DNA from: Lojkania enalia
Lineage: Eukaryota; Ascomycota; Dothideomycetes; Pleosporales
Assembly: GCA_010094045.1 (NCBI GenBank)
Contig: ML986697.1
Coordinates: 66,596 to 130,595 of the forward strand
Direction of reading: 5' to 3'
Length of the DNA: 64,000 nt
The position numbers and the translations under genes were made by a program. The notes beneath the pieces are model-generated. The model was not told where the DNA came from and ran no database searches. It worked only from the letters and a program-made list of their open reading frames with translations. Of this stretch, positions 1-9,645 are shown piece after piece (position 1 is the first letter of the stretch; each line of letters opens with the position of its first letter).

Positions 1-311
1 TACCGAGCGCTGTTTTGGAGATAGGCGATTTCTGGACCTCTTTGCGCTTGGTCTGGCTAGCGGGCTTGCCCATCTTGGCTTCTTCGCGGCGAGCGAATTT
101 GGCGTTTGCCATTCGTTGTTGGGGGGTTTGCGCCTATGATGCTCGTGTCAATGGGGGTCGCGGTGGAGTACGCGATGGGACTTGGGAGGTCACTGAGGAG
201 ACGCAATGTGCATAAAATTGAGAGTGGCATTGAACGAAAGGAGATATCAAAGGTAGGGCAATCTAGGGGAGAGTGGAGATCCGGGGTACGAAAGCATGAG
301 GCACGAACCAT
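1..311 (-). CDS. YSY6: YSY6/RAMP4 (SERP1)-type ER membrane protein, 3' end cut by window edge
   Basis: This is the 5' part of a small ER membrane protein that stabilises newly made membrane proteins near the Sec61 translocon. Exon 2 (133 down to 1) reads AQTPQQRMANAKFARREEAK and then a basic linker ending SPISKTALG, the hallmark N-terminal half of the RAMP4/SERP1/Ysy6 family. The single membrane helix expected next lies outside the window. The reading frame opens at an intron acceptor (AG at 135-134). The nearest suitable start is the ATG at 311-309, followed directly by GTTCGT, so exon 1 would code only the Met and the intron would be 308-134. Family proteins begin M-A/V-Q-T-P, which fits this join. 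The family call is strong from the sequence; the ATG-only first exon is an inference. It is divergent from the gene at 783. Confidence 0.8.
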
Positions 312-782
312 TGTGACTATATTTGGTACCTGTTCGAGGTGGAAGGGTTTATGTTGTGATATAATCCGGTTTGTATCCGGCACGGAATTGAACCGAATTG
401 GTGAAGGGAGCAAAGGATTGGGGGAACCGGACAGAAGGTTGTGGGAGTGTAATCTTGGGGACAAGGTCTGGGTGATGCAAGGTGTTCCTTCGGGAATATC
501 GGCGCACGGACCAAGACCTGCGGGCGGGAGCGGAGGTGCCAAGATGGACCTCTCGCGGACTCGAACTTCGAGATTCCGTTCCTATCTGTTCAAAGTGATT
601 CCATCCTGACTTGAGCTTCTTGCTTGCTTTATACTTCTCGAGTGGATACGGTGGTCTGCGAGATAAGAGTCATATCGTCGTTCTACAGTTTGCCATTGAG
701 TTCTGAGGATTATCTGGCCGCAAGAAGAGTAGACGGGTGGCTGTAATTCTGTTGCCTGAGACATATTGACAACGCATCGATC
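312..782. promoter_or_regulatory. Divergent intergenic region between YSY6 (-) and the small membrane protein gene (+)
   Basis: About 470 bases with no protein-like frame that survives inspection. It must hold the promoters of the two flanking genes. I see no clear TATA box. The long open frames crossing it on both strands lack recognisable protein character. Confidence 0.5.
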
Positions 783-1448
783 ATGCCGATACCGCCACAG
801 ATGTTTGCGTCAATGCTAGGCTTGAGGAGAGTACCTCTTTTTTCGAGACAAATTGCACGGATAGCGAGGAGGAGATATACGACTAAGCCACCACCGCAGC
901 CGCAGGGTGAGCCAGCACGGAAAGAGTCGAAGGGGTTATCGGTATGATTAAATCCAATTTTACCCCATGAAATAAATGCATCACAGTGGACATTGTGCCT
1001 TGGGATGGAACAAATTGTGCTAATGTTGGGGTAGGCGAATTTTTATCGGTCATTCGGATCTCCAATTCTCAAGACGTTCCTCGGCGCGCTGTTTACGTAT
1101 CAGGTCATATACTGGGGGTGGTTAAAGTTGGAGATGCTAGACATTCAGAGAGAGAAGAATGGTTAGTAAATCTTATCCTGCACCATGCATTCTGCTACAA
1201 TCTGCTACATCGGGCAATTCACTGCAAGGAATTGGCTCGTTTGTGCGTAGGAATTGGCATTGGATAATGATGCTGATCGATGATGCGTAGATGAGATCAA
1301 GCAACTACAACGAGAGGTGACACAAGCTAAGCACGAAGCGAGAATAAAAAGGGATACGGAGGAAAATAGGAAGACCGATGTTACGGTTGAGGGGGTGGGC
1401 AGTCAGAGCACGAGCTGGATAGATATGCTGAGGGGATTTTGGAGGTAG
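783..1448 (+). CDS. Small mitochondrial-type single-TM protein (Ina17-like layout)
   Basis: Three exons (783-941, 1035-1161, 1291-1448) keep phase across introns with GTATGA...GTAG and GTTAGT...GTAG ends and give 147 residues. The N-terminus is rich in Arg, Ser and Ala and ends RRRYTT, a typical mitochondrial import signal. Residues ~54-67 hold FYRSFGSPILKTF, followed by one hydrophobic segment (FLGALFTYQVIYWGW). A charged KLE...EIKQLQREV coiled-coil stretch follows, and the protein ends SWIDMLRGFWR. The order presequence, one TM with W-x-KLE, coiled coil, aromatic C-terminus matches the layout of yeast Ina17, an assembly factor for the peripheral stalk of the mitochondrial F1Fo-ATP synthase. 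I recognise the pattern from conserved fungal proteins but cannot prove orthology. Splicing is well supported because all three exons stay in phase and carry coherent protein. Confidence 0.75.
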
Positions 1449-2523
1449 CCTTAGGAAGCAAAATTAGAACAGGACGTCGGGACCATATATATATTGATAC
1501 CCTGAATTGTACATAGTGTAAGATTTGAAGAGGTAACTACGCTAGGCAATCCGAGGGCGAAAAGGCTGGGCGAAGGTTCATGCTAGGTTCTAATTACCGC
1601 TGCAAAATGAATCAGACGCATGAGGGACGCAGGTATTGAATGATAGGCGAGCATTGCGAGAGAAAGAGCGGTTTCTGCGCTACTGTCTATCGGAAACTAT
1701 CGGCGTCATAGTCCCGACGGTTGAGGATGGGCATCTCACTGATCCCTTAGTCGCTTAATCATCAATCGAGCCAAATGTTCTTTTCCCTCAGCCTTTTTAA
1801 TTTTACTATAATGCAGTCTTAGTGTCTTTTTCCACTTCCACGGTTATTTAGTTTGCTAAGTTGCAAGCATCCACTCTTAGTACAGTATTACCTAGGTACT
1901 CTACTATCTATCCTTATGTGGCTTTAATTCATAGTACCAATGTCCCCTGTGCTCCCACTTTACTTCTAGGCACAATTATGGTCTTCAATTAACCCTCCAA
2001 CCTTTCCCTCATCCATCTTCAGCCCAACGACATCCCAGGTCCACTCCAAGCAACATGCTAAACCAAGGCGGCATGTCACTCTTACCTAGCAAAATTATCC
2101 TCGGCTAACGAAACTCATAAGTCGAGCACCTAGCCATCACAATACGGCATCTAGGCAACAATTACTTGACTTATACATTCTCCACGCCACCTTGTCGATT
2201 ACCCTTTGCACATCACACCACACTCAACTAAACTAGCACACCCAGCTTCATAAAAGCTTCTGCTCCTTAATTCTGAAATAAATCTGCATCCTAGCCAGCA
2301 TTACCATCAATTCGGGCTAGTCTCCGACCCACCAAGCACTCATCATGTTGTGGGTGACTACCACCACAAACTTCACCATGAGGTGGTGTTTTCTGGACCA
2401 TTTTTCCTCCCGACGAACGTTCATTATCCGGGGAAATCATGTTTATGACAACGAGCCATTATTAAATGGAAAGCAGAACAGGGGCTATGCATCCATAGCC
2501 CAGTGGGGGTGTGGTTGGGATTT

Positions 2524-2558
2524 AGCCTTGAGGGTGGGAGTTAGCCAGACTCAAGGCT
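2524..2558. repeat. Inverted repeat, 9-bp arms
   Basis: AGCCTTGAG at 2524-2532 is the exact reverse complement of CTCAAGGCT at 2550-2558, with a 17-base spacer. It could fold as a hairpin or mark a small transposon end. No matching element is visible. Confidence 0.6.
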
Positions 2559-2803
2559 GACATTGGTGGAAATCTATGAACTATATCATCATGGTGTGCT
2601 TCAATTTTACCGTCCAAGACGGGGCTTCACACAACTTTAAATCACTTGAAACGCCGTTTTGCGTCACTTGCTCCGCGGTATAGGTTCATCAAATCGATGC
2701 AGCATCAGAGCAGCAATGACTACTGTAAGCTCAGGTCACGTGCCTAGTCAGCTATGCAGCCCTTGACTAAGCAGTCTCATGTACTATATATTCCCCCGCC
2801 GTA

Positions 2804-2823
2804 CCTTGACCGAGAGGTCAAGG
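2804..2823. repeat. Hairpin: 8-bp perfect stem with GAGA loop
   Basis: CCTTGACC (2804-2811), loop GAGA, GGTCAAGG (2816-2823). This compact palindrome could be a cruciform, an RNA hairpin or a dyad binding site. No flanking gene explains it. Confidence 0.6.
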
Positions 2824-3113
2824 GACCTCATCAATACATCTATATATACCACCCTATACAGTCTCCACCCCCTCCTGCTTACAGCTACTAAGGACTGTTG
2901 AGGAGTCTGGTGCTTCTTACCCTTTTTCTATCCTTCGACCACTGCTAAACAGTAAGGCCATAAATTAGGATATGAAAATAGTGTTCAGGATAAAAACAAA
3001 TATGCCTTTCGCTTGGCGATGGCTTTAAGTGTGCGGACTTGCCTTCCTATGGACGGCGCTTAGAAATACGTCTTTGACACTATTCTCAATTCGTTGAAAT
3101 TTATATGGAGGTT

Positions 3114-3623
3114 TTATACAATTATTAAGCGCGAACCCGCCGACGAAAACCGCGATGAAGACAGCCGACTCTGTTCACGATGGATGCTTTGATGCGCGAA
3201 ACAACAGACGGACGAAGGCGGATTAAATAAGCATTGAGCAAACCGACAGACCATGTAAGACACTACATTTACATCGACATTGAAGTAGTAGAGGCACACA
3301 GTGGGCGCTGATTCCCGGTCGAGACGGAGATTCTCGCTTATTGCAGCATCTAATATCCGCTTACAAACAACGCTGTAGCCAAAGCAAGACAGTGCTCTTA
3401 TAACAGCTACCTGGCCTTCCTGCCACCCCGGAAATCCACTTGCGGAGTTGCAAACGCAATGCCAAATCATCTCAGGTGGCCTTCCGTACCCACAAAGACA
3501 TTGCGATCCTTGACTAAGGCTCCCTACACAGTACCGACTAGAAGTTAAGTTCGTCATCGATAAGGACGTCCTGATTTGCACTTTGTCATCTATAGGTTGG
3601 TCGCTACAAAGATATCTACACAT
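3114..3623 (-). other. Open frame of 169 codons, possibly a decayed LINE (Tad-like) end
   Basis: The frame contains CLCGYGRPPEMIWHCV, which recalls the C-x-C...H knuckle after the RNase H domain in Tad-type fungal LINE ORF2 proteins, where a CPCG...VEHVLLEC pattern is usual. The rest of the frame is Cys- and Ser-rich and not clearly protein-like. No reverse transcriptase motif and no poly(A) tail were seen. I regard this as a weak resemblance only. Confidence 0.2.
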
Positions 3624-5408
3624 TCATTCAACACTGTTCGTTTGAGACGAACGGGACGGCCCCAGAGGCAGTAGATTGCCGATGCGCATAGTGCCATCTG
3701 CTATTCCGCTCCACTACCGCAAGCGACTACTGTAGGTTTTGGTGGTAAAGTTGTTTTACCTTACCGTAAGGGCAACTCAAGCAAAGTGTAGACTCAATTA
3801 TGATCTTATATTCTGCCATTGTTGAGTCATGCTTCACTGCCTTGGAATTTCAGGTGACCGAGTCGGCCATCGGTCCTCTCATGAGCTGGGATAGTCATCT
3901 TCATCAACCGCATTCCACATGGATACCGATATCACCGATCATCCGCTCCTGGAACCGCTGAGGTCTATCCGTAAACTAATGTGATAAAGGCTAGAAGTTG
4001 GGTACTCGCGCGGAATCTTAGATTGAATTTGGTCAGAAGGGTTGGATCTTTGACAAGTCTGCGTGATCTGAGCTTCCTGCTTTAGTTCGAACAAAAGCAC
4101 AAGGACACTACTCTTCTCTTCGCATTGGGGCCTTTGCGAAACATCTCATTATGAACTTCATGGCCAGGGTGTGTTGGCCACTTATATTGGTAACTTCCAG
4201 AGCGCCAATGCAACTCTTCCTATTAGCACCTTCGCAACGGCATCGCCTATCAAGAATACCATTAATCTCACCACTATGTCGATAGTTGGGTGTGAGTTAT
4301 GCTTGCTGATTAGGATCAGTCTGATTCATGAACCAAGAGAGGAGGGACGGTGGGCAATGCTCTTGGGGGTGGGAGTTCCGTAGACCCGGAAACCCTGCTA
4401 TACGTGCAGGCGTGCTGGATATTTATCTTAGGTTGGATGAGGGATGGTGATAGAATGAGAATAGCATCGTGTGGACTTGATTGAGTGATAGGAGTCCAGC
4501 ACCTCTGCCTAGCTCCTGGGGATAAGAGTTCCCTTGGTCTGGGAGCCCTTCTTTGCAAGTGGACGTGCTGGATATTTAGCTGATGGAAAAAGAAAACTGG
4601 GGTTGGACGATAGGGAACGCTCGAGGATGCGAATTATGTTCCTGACAGCAATAAGGACGATGAGGTTAGTAGTAGAACGGTTGGGCGCTGCACTAATGCA
4701 GGGTGCAAAACAATCGATGAAGTTATTAGGTGAGCTGTTTTAGCAGCAACATCTCGAAGAGGATCTCGGACTAGCCCTACTCATCTATCCCTCCTTCCCC
4801 CAACCTGCAATTCATCGCAGGCATCAGCAGCACACCACCTGCCGGTTTTGAACCTGATTTTCCGTCTGAATGAGCGCCGAATACTCCATATTCCACTTTC
4901 AACTTCTTGTTTAACTCTTCGACACTTCGCAAGCGTACGAGCCCTTTCAGCTTTTGACAACAAAGAAACGCCATATCTCTTGCCTATCTCCACTCTTCTA
5001 CAAGGAGAACGGAGAACAGAAGAACGGAGAACAGAAGAACGGAGAACTGGAGAGTAGGGGAGGAGGAATATGCAAGACATCTCCAACCCAACCTACCATG
5101 ACCGCGGTCTATACGCAGGCATTTACAAAGTTCAACGAGGCCGGATGATGTTTTATGCTTTCCGCGACGGCGCAGATAATCCCCAGATGACACAAACTTA
5201 GAAAACCGTAGGTTTCTCAAGGTAGGTAGCCATCTATAATACAAAGCTATAAAAGCTAGTGAGCAGATACATGCTACAAGTGACTCTTCTGTCATAAAAG
5301 CCATCAAATGAAACTATCTATTCCGGCTATCCCAAATATGACTGGCTATGCTACCCCTCACGCTAAGAGAAAATAGAGCATCGTCTCTATATACGCACCG
5401 CCCCGCCG
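3624..5408. other. Gene-poor region with short repeats
   Basis: No gene is supported. A 44-codon frame at 5070-5201 looks mildly protein-like but has no neighbours or splice context. The motif CGTGCTGGATATTTA recurs at about 4409 and 4564 within loosely similar flanks (about 4370-4440 and 4530-4610), suggesting an old imperfect duplication. Confidence 0.45.
5004..5047. repeat. Small tandem repeat, 15-bp unit
   Basis: The unit GGAGAACAGAAGAAC is present twice in tandem (5011-5025, 5026-5040) with partial copies (GGAGAAC) on both sides. It is a purine-rich minisatellite outside any supported gene. Confidence 0.7.
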
Positions 5409-6051
5409 CTAAAACCCTCCAACCACCTCATCCACATCCTCCTTTCTACACTCCAACCTCTCCGCGACCACCGCACTACAAATATAAGTCCAAACAGTGC
5501 TTTTCTTCAGCGGTGCATCGCGCAAATGGCGTATGACATCCTCCAACGACAGATGCTGGAAGTGCCAGAGGTGGTAGGCACGCAGGTGGGACGAGGGCGT
5601 TGTGATGTGGAGTGTTGTGGAAGAGGGGGATGGCGGGGATGGCGGATTCGAGGTAGAGTTTAGCCCAGAAGCCTGCGGCGAGGAATTCTAGGGAGCGGGG
5701 TGGTGTGGTGTGGGAAGCGGGGCTTGATGCAGTGCCTAGAGACAAGGGAGCTGTAGAAGACGGGTAGGGGTCGACTGTTGCGGCTTCTGCTTTGTGTTTC
5801 GTGGGGGGCGAGGTTGATGGGATGGTAGGGATAGAGGATTCTGCGTGGTCCTTTATATAGTTATCACTTTAAGCTAAAGCCTCCTTTGGGTCTGACGGGG
5901 ATAGCATATTGCGTTTCTTATTGTCCTTTAACTCCATTTCTACTCTTGAGAGCACGTTAATCATTGCCTGTTCTTCATCAGAATTTACATCCATTGCTGC
6001 ATTGTCCTCTATAGTTTGATTGTTTTTAGTCTTCTAGGGGAGGGTTGCTTC
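5409..6051 (-). pseudogene. Probable 3' continuation of the exonuclease gene, with stops or missed introns
   Basis: Downstream of the exonuclease stop at 6052 the same frame stays protein-like: KTKNNQTIEDNAAMDVNSDE and further acidic sequence, then a Pro/Ser/Thr-rich stretch. It is interrupted by TAG and TAA codons. From the acceptor-like CCCTAG at 5690-5688, a +1-shifted frame runs 93 codons to TAG at 5411-5409. It contains HLRAYHLWHFQHLSLEDVIR and PLKKSTVWTYI, which resembles the C-terminal helix-turn-helix found in RecQ-like and fungal exonuclease proteins. Either the real gene has introns here that I could not place (no good donors are visible), or its 3' end is decaying. The HTH-like part looks genuine; its link to the upstream gene is inferred. 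Confidence 0.5.
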
Positions 6052-8889
6052 TTAGGGGGGGTGGTTCTCAGTATGGTCTCCCGTGGACACGTCTACATTT
6101 TCAAAAGCATCCGACGAAGACAAATCTTTCCCGTCTTCGACCCGTGGCTCTTCGTCTCTCTTGGCTACAGCTTCTCTGTCTTCGTCAGAAGCTACGTTGG
6201 GGAGCGTTGGATATCCAGGATCACCCGCCGGAACTACGGAGAGGCGAATGCAGCTTACGCGCCTAGTAGATGGTTTCACATTGGTAGTGCCATCTTGAAC
6301 CAGAGTAGTAGTTTTTTCTTGCTGTTTGGGCAGCAGAAGTTCAGCATCAGGATTCACATTATCGGCAGACTCAGACTGTGACGAGGACTCAGATTCAGCC
6401 TCAGAAGATATTTCTACCTCTTCATCGGCGAGTTCCTCCGCTGCCGTCTCGTATTCCTCGTCCTCGTCGACCTCGTTCTCCTGTGCTACCTTCTCCACCG
6501 CTTCGACAGGTTGCTTTGCGGACTTGCGGGCGCGTTTCCCAGTTAACTTGTTTTCTCGAAGTCGAGGAGGCGGATCGAAATCGGTTGGCATGGGTAGTGG
6601 AGGTATTGGTTTCAACTTTTTCCTCTTCTCCTCCAGGACATCGAAAATGCGGAGGCCAGCGTAAGCATCGGTTGCCGCATACCGCATTTGTTTCTTATTT
6701 AGTCCTAGTCTCCAATCACCCTCACGAACATCGCTGTCCTTCAGTAGAGGAAGCTGTAAATGCTCTTCGACCTGTCTAGCAAGTGAAACCATTTTGTTAT
6801 TGACTTTGGAAGGGTCTGTGGCGCTGAATTTCACAAGGTTGTAGAGACGACTGAGCTCATATTTTCCACGAGCATGGACGCCCAAGTACGTCTGGAGACG
6901 TCCGAAGTCGCCCTTGATATTGACTCCGACCTTGAGGATATTAGGAGACTCCAGGATCGTTTTCAGCGTTGGTGGAAGCAGTTGCTCGATGCTGTTGCCC
7001 TTGAACTGTGATATATGAAAGAGGGCAATTCGATCCTCGCAGGCGAGTTGGATTAAGGACACGTTATCCTTGATCGACCTCCCCGAACCCCAAGGCCTCC
7101 ATTCAATATCGAATCCTAAGACCTTCTCGTCTAGGAAATATTTTGCAACTTTTTCTGCAGTTTCCATTGTGGGGCAGTAATGGAGGGAGATCATTTGGCC
7201 CTCTGGACCGCGGTAGAGCAAATGGCTATAATACGCTCCTTCAGTATTTGGAGATGCTTGCATTGCAGTGCGGAGTATATCTGGTGGAATCTGGAAAGCC
7301 AATGGGATATGTTCCTCCTCGGCACCTTCTACCTCTAACTCGTTTTCTGCGGCTTCTTTTGGTTCTCTATCTTGCCCTCTATCATTAGGTTGCTCGGGAT
7401 CTTCATCTAATCTACGCCCTTGGTCGCCATGGATGGGCGCCTTAGAGCTTGGCATTTCCTGAGAGTTGCCACCAGAGGATTGATTCGAGGGCAGTGTGTT
7501 TCCATAACTACCGTCGCCTCGTGTTCCATCGCCGTTTTCTGAATTGTAACCGTCTCCCGAGGCAGAACTGCCGGTCTTTGCCAAAGACTTTACACCACCG
7601 GAGGTTTGGATTGTTTGGCCAGTATTGACTTTGACCGTAAATAACTCGGCCGTGACACAGCTCTCGGCAATGGCGCTTTGGTGCAGTGCTCGTAGCCGCC
7701 GTGATTGAATGGAGTGTAGTTGGGTAGTGATTAGATTCTTGTTTTGTAAGGCATTATTTCCCAAGCTTCCACATGCTGTCTTATTCCTGACTATATTCCA
7801 AGATTTCAAATCTTCCTTGAATGGTAGTATTATTGCACCATGTCTTGAACTATGCGATCTCATAGACACGGAAATAGTCACAAAGTCGGTGTGCTGCGGC
7901 TTGCTCGTATAAGTTGGCCTCACTTGAGTGCGAATCAATTTCCGGTATTGATGCGCTAAGTCAGCAACTAAACGTCCAGATAAAAGATTCTCTCTGGCTA
8001 TCTTAAACCAAGCAATATATACTCTTCTTTTCATGAGATTTTCATATCCGTAGCGCGCTTCTAAATTTTCCATGGGTGTGTCTAGGATAAACACAATCGC
8101 ATGTATCAATGTTCGCACGTTTTTGATGGAAGTGATAGCATTCATAAAAATCAAGCGGCCGGCTTCCGCAGTTAGGGATGCACGTTCCCGCCCTGCATAT
8201 TTTTCGTTGTAGATGAACTTATAGCTCTTTCGTAAAGCCGTTCCTCTAAGGCTCTGATTGTAGGCCGGCTTGAGCACTCTCTTCCTGTTGCTGGTCCATG
8301 TTTCGTCCCTTCTACGACGTGGATGCTTTAACACGTCTAGCTCTGGCATGCAGCGAGGACTCTTCGCGCTATCGACACTAGCTATCCGAGAGGATCCATC
8401 TCTAGATCTTCTCAGTAAAACATGCGCGAACTCGGTACGGTTACTTATGGCGGGACAGCGCGCAGAGCTAGGAACGCGTGCACAGGAAGCAATGCCGGCC
8501 AGCCTGTCACTAAACACGTGAAGCAGATGTCAGTATGCACCACTAGTAATAGATACTTCGAAAGGTGTGATTACGTACCTATACAAGCCATGACTGGCAA
8601 CTGGCATGCCCAGGATCGCGAGAAGCATGTCGCTTGCTCTCGTACACACTTTCGAGGCGCGAGATACGGATTGGGATGCGCTTGCGAAGAGAGCGCACTG
8701 TTGGCGGAGCATTGGTCTCCATCGTCGTGCTGCGACCAGGCACCATACAGACAGACGCGAAGCAAAAGCAGAGGGTGACTGGACTGGCCGAGAAGTCGTC
8801 TGCCTAGCCCCACCAGCAGAGGACCCTTGTCGCTCGGAATCCTTGGCACATCTTCTCGCCAAGCATCTCCAAAGTCGCACGGGCTTCAT
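6052..8889 (-). CDS. DEDDy 3'-5' exonuclease (RNase D/WRN-exonuclease-like)
   Basis: The large exon (8509-6052) encodes a 3'-5' exonuclease fold. Motif I is FDIEW (near residue 570, catalytic D and E), motif II is VNIKGDFGRL (near 635), and motif III is YAATDAYAG (near 712, the Tyr-x3-Asp of the DEDDy class). Such enzymes trim DNA or RNA 3' ends. A Lys-rich linker and an acidic Ser/Glu tail follow. Upstream, an intron (8578-8510, GTACGT...TTTAG) joins in phase to a frame that is open back to ATG 8889. That gives an Arg-rich, acid-poor leader of about 100 residues that looks like a mitochondrial presequence; ATG 8628 is an alternative start. The N-terminal ~450 residues have no recognised domain. 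Beyond the stop at 6054-6052 protein-like sequence continues (see 5409-6051), so the true 3' end is uncertain. It is divergent from LSM5, about 100 bp apart if the 8889 start is used. Confidence 0.8.
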
Positions 8890-8989
8890 ACCTCAACAAT
8901 ATCCTCACTCCACTTATCACACCCCCAAGCAACAACCTCTACTATCCACGTGTCGTTGATTTGTTATCTTGACGAACTCACCAAGCACT

Positions 8990-9645
8990 ATGACTACGGA
9001 AAATCTCCTACCGCTCGGTATGCGCATCCCTTCCATTCTAATTGCATTTGAAATTAACAAGGTTCACAGAGCTAATTGACAAATGTGTCGGCTCCCCCAT
9101 CTGGGTTATAATGAACAGCGGAAAAGGTACATCCCATATACCAATTCCCACTACCTCCCCTCTATCCACTCTTTGCTCACCGCTCTAGAGTTCACCGGAA
9201 AACTTCTCGGCTTCGACGATTATGTTAGTAAGTTCCCCATCCCTCCCCAAATTCCACCTAAAAATTCAATAGAACAGAAAATAGAGCAAAAATCATGCTG
9301 ACATATGTAACAGACATGGTCCTCATCGACGTGACCGAAATGTAAGAACCCCCACTTCATTCTACGTTCTTATGTAGCCCTATTCCCAAAAACAACAATG
9401 ATGATAACTCTGACCCCACCAGCGACCCAAACGAAGGCAAAATTCACCTCCCCAAAATCCTTCTCAATGGCAACAATATCTGCATGGTACGTACGCCCCT
9501 AACCACCACCACCACCATTACCATCAGCATCATCATCATCAAATTCTATGAATTCCTGCTAATCATTGAAACCGAGTAGATGATCCCAGGCGGCGACGGA
9601 GAAACCAAGTTTGAAGGTGAGGATGAGGACGAAGAGGAGGAGTGA
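8990..9645 (+). CDS. LSM5: LSM5, U6 snRNA-associated Sm-like protein
   Basis: Six exons (8990-9017, 9070-9126, 9189-9227, 9314-9341, 9423-9486, 9580-9645) join in perfect phase to 93 residues, the usual length of Lsm5. The protein starts MTTENLLPLELIDKCVGSPI and continues with FTGKLLGFDDYVNMVL (Sm1) and GKIHLPKILLNGNNICMMIPG (Sm2, with the N-G-N RNA-binding turn). It ends in an acidic Glu tail. Lsm5 is a ring subunit of the Lsm2-8 complex (U6 snRNA, splicing) and the Lsm1-7 complex (mRNA decapping). All five introns have GT...AG ends. Intron 5 carries an ACC/ATC trinucleotide-rich stretch near 9503-9540. Identity is secure. Confidence 0.96.

Larger units (their letters stand above)
1449..3113. 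other. Gene-poor region, no supported gene
   Basis: About 1.7 kb without a convincing coding frame. The 71-codon open frame at 2345-2560 has no family resemblance and contains half of an inverted repeat. Two perfect short inverted repeats (2524-2558 and 2804-2823) are listed separately. Confidence 0.5.

Noticed and set aside
545..580. B-box-like sequence (minus strand AGTTCGAGTCC) suggesting a tRNA
   Set aside because: The T-arm stem does not pair and no A box or acceptor stem is present.
5070..5201. 43-residue frame starting MQDISNPTYHDRGLYAGIYK
   Set aside because: Mildly protein-like, but no splice context, family or neighbouring exon.
8606..8959. 117-codon + strand frame between the exonuclease and LSM5
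   Set aside because: Overlaps antisense the exonuclease leader exon and has no family character.
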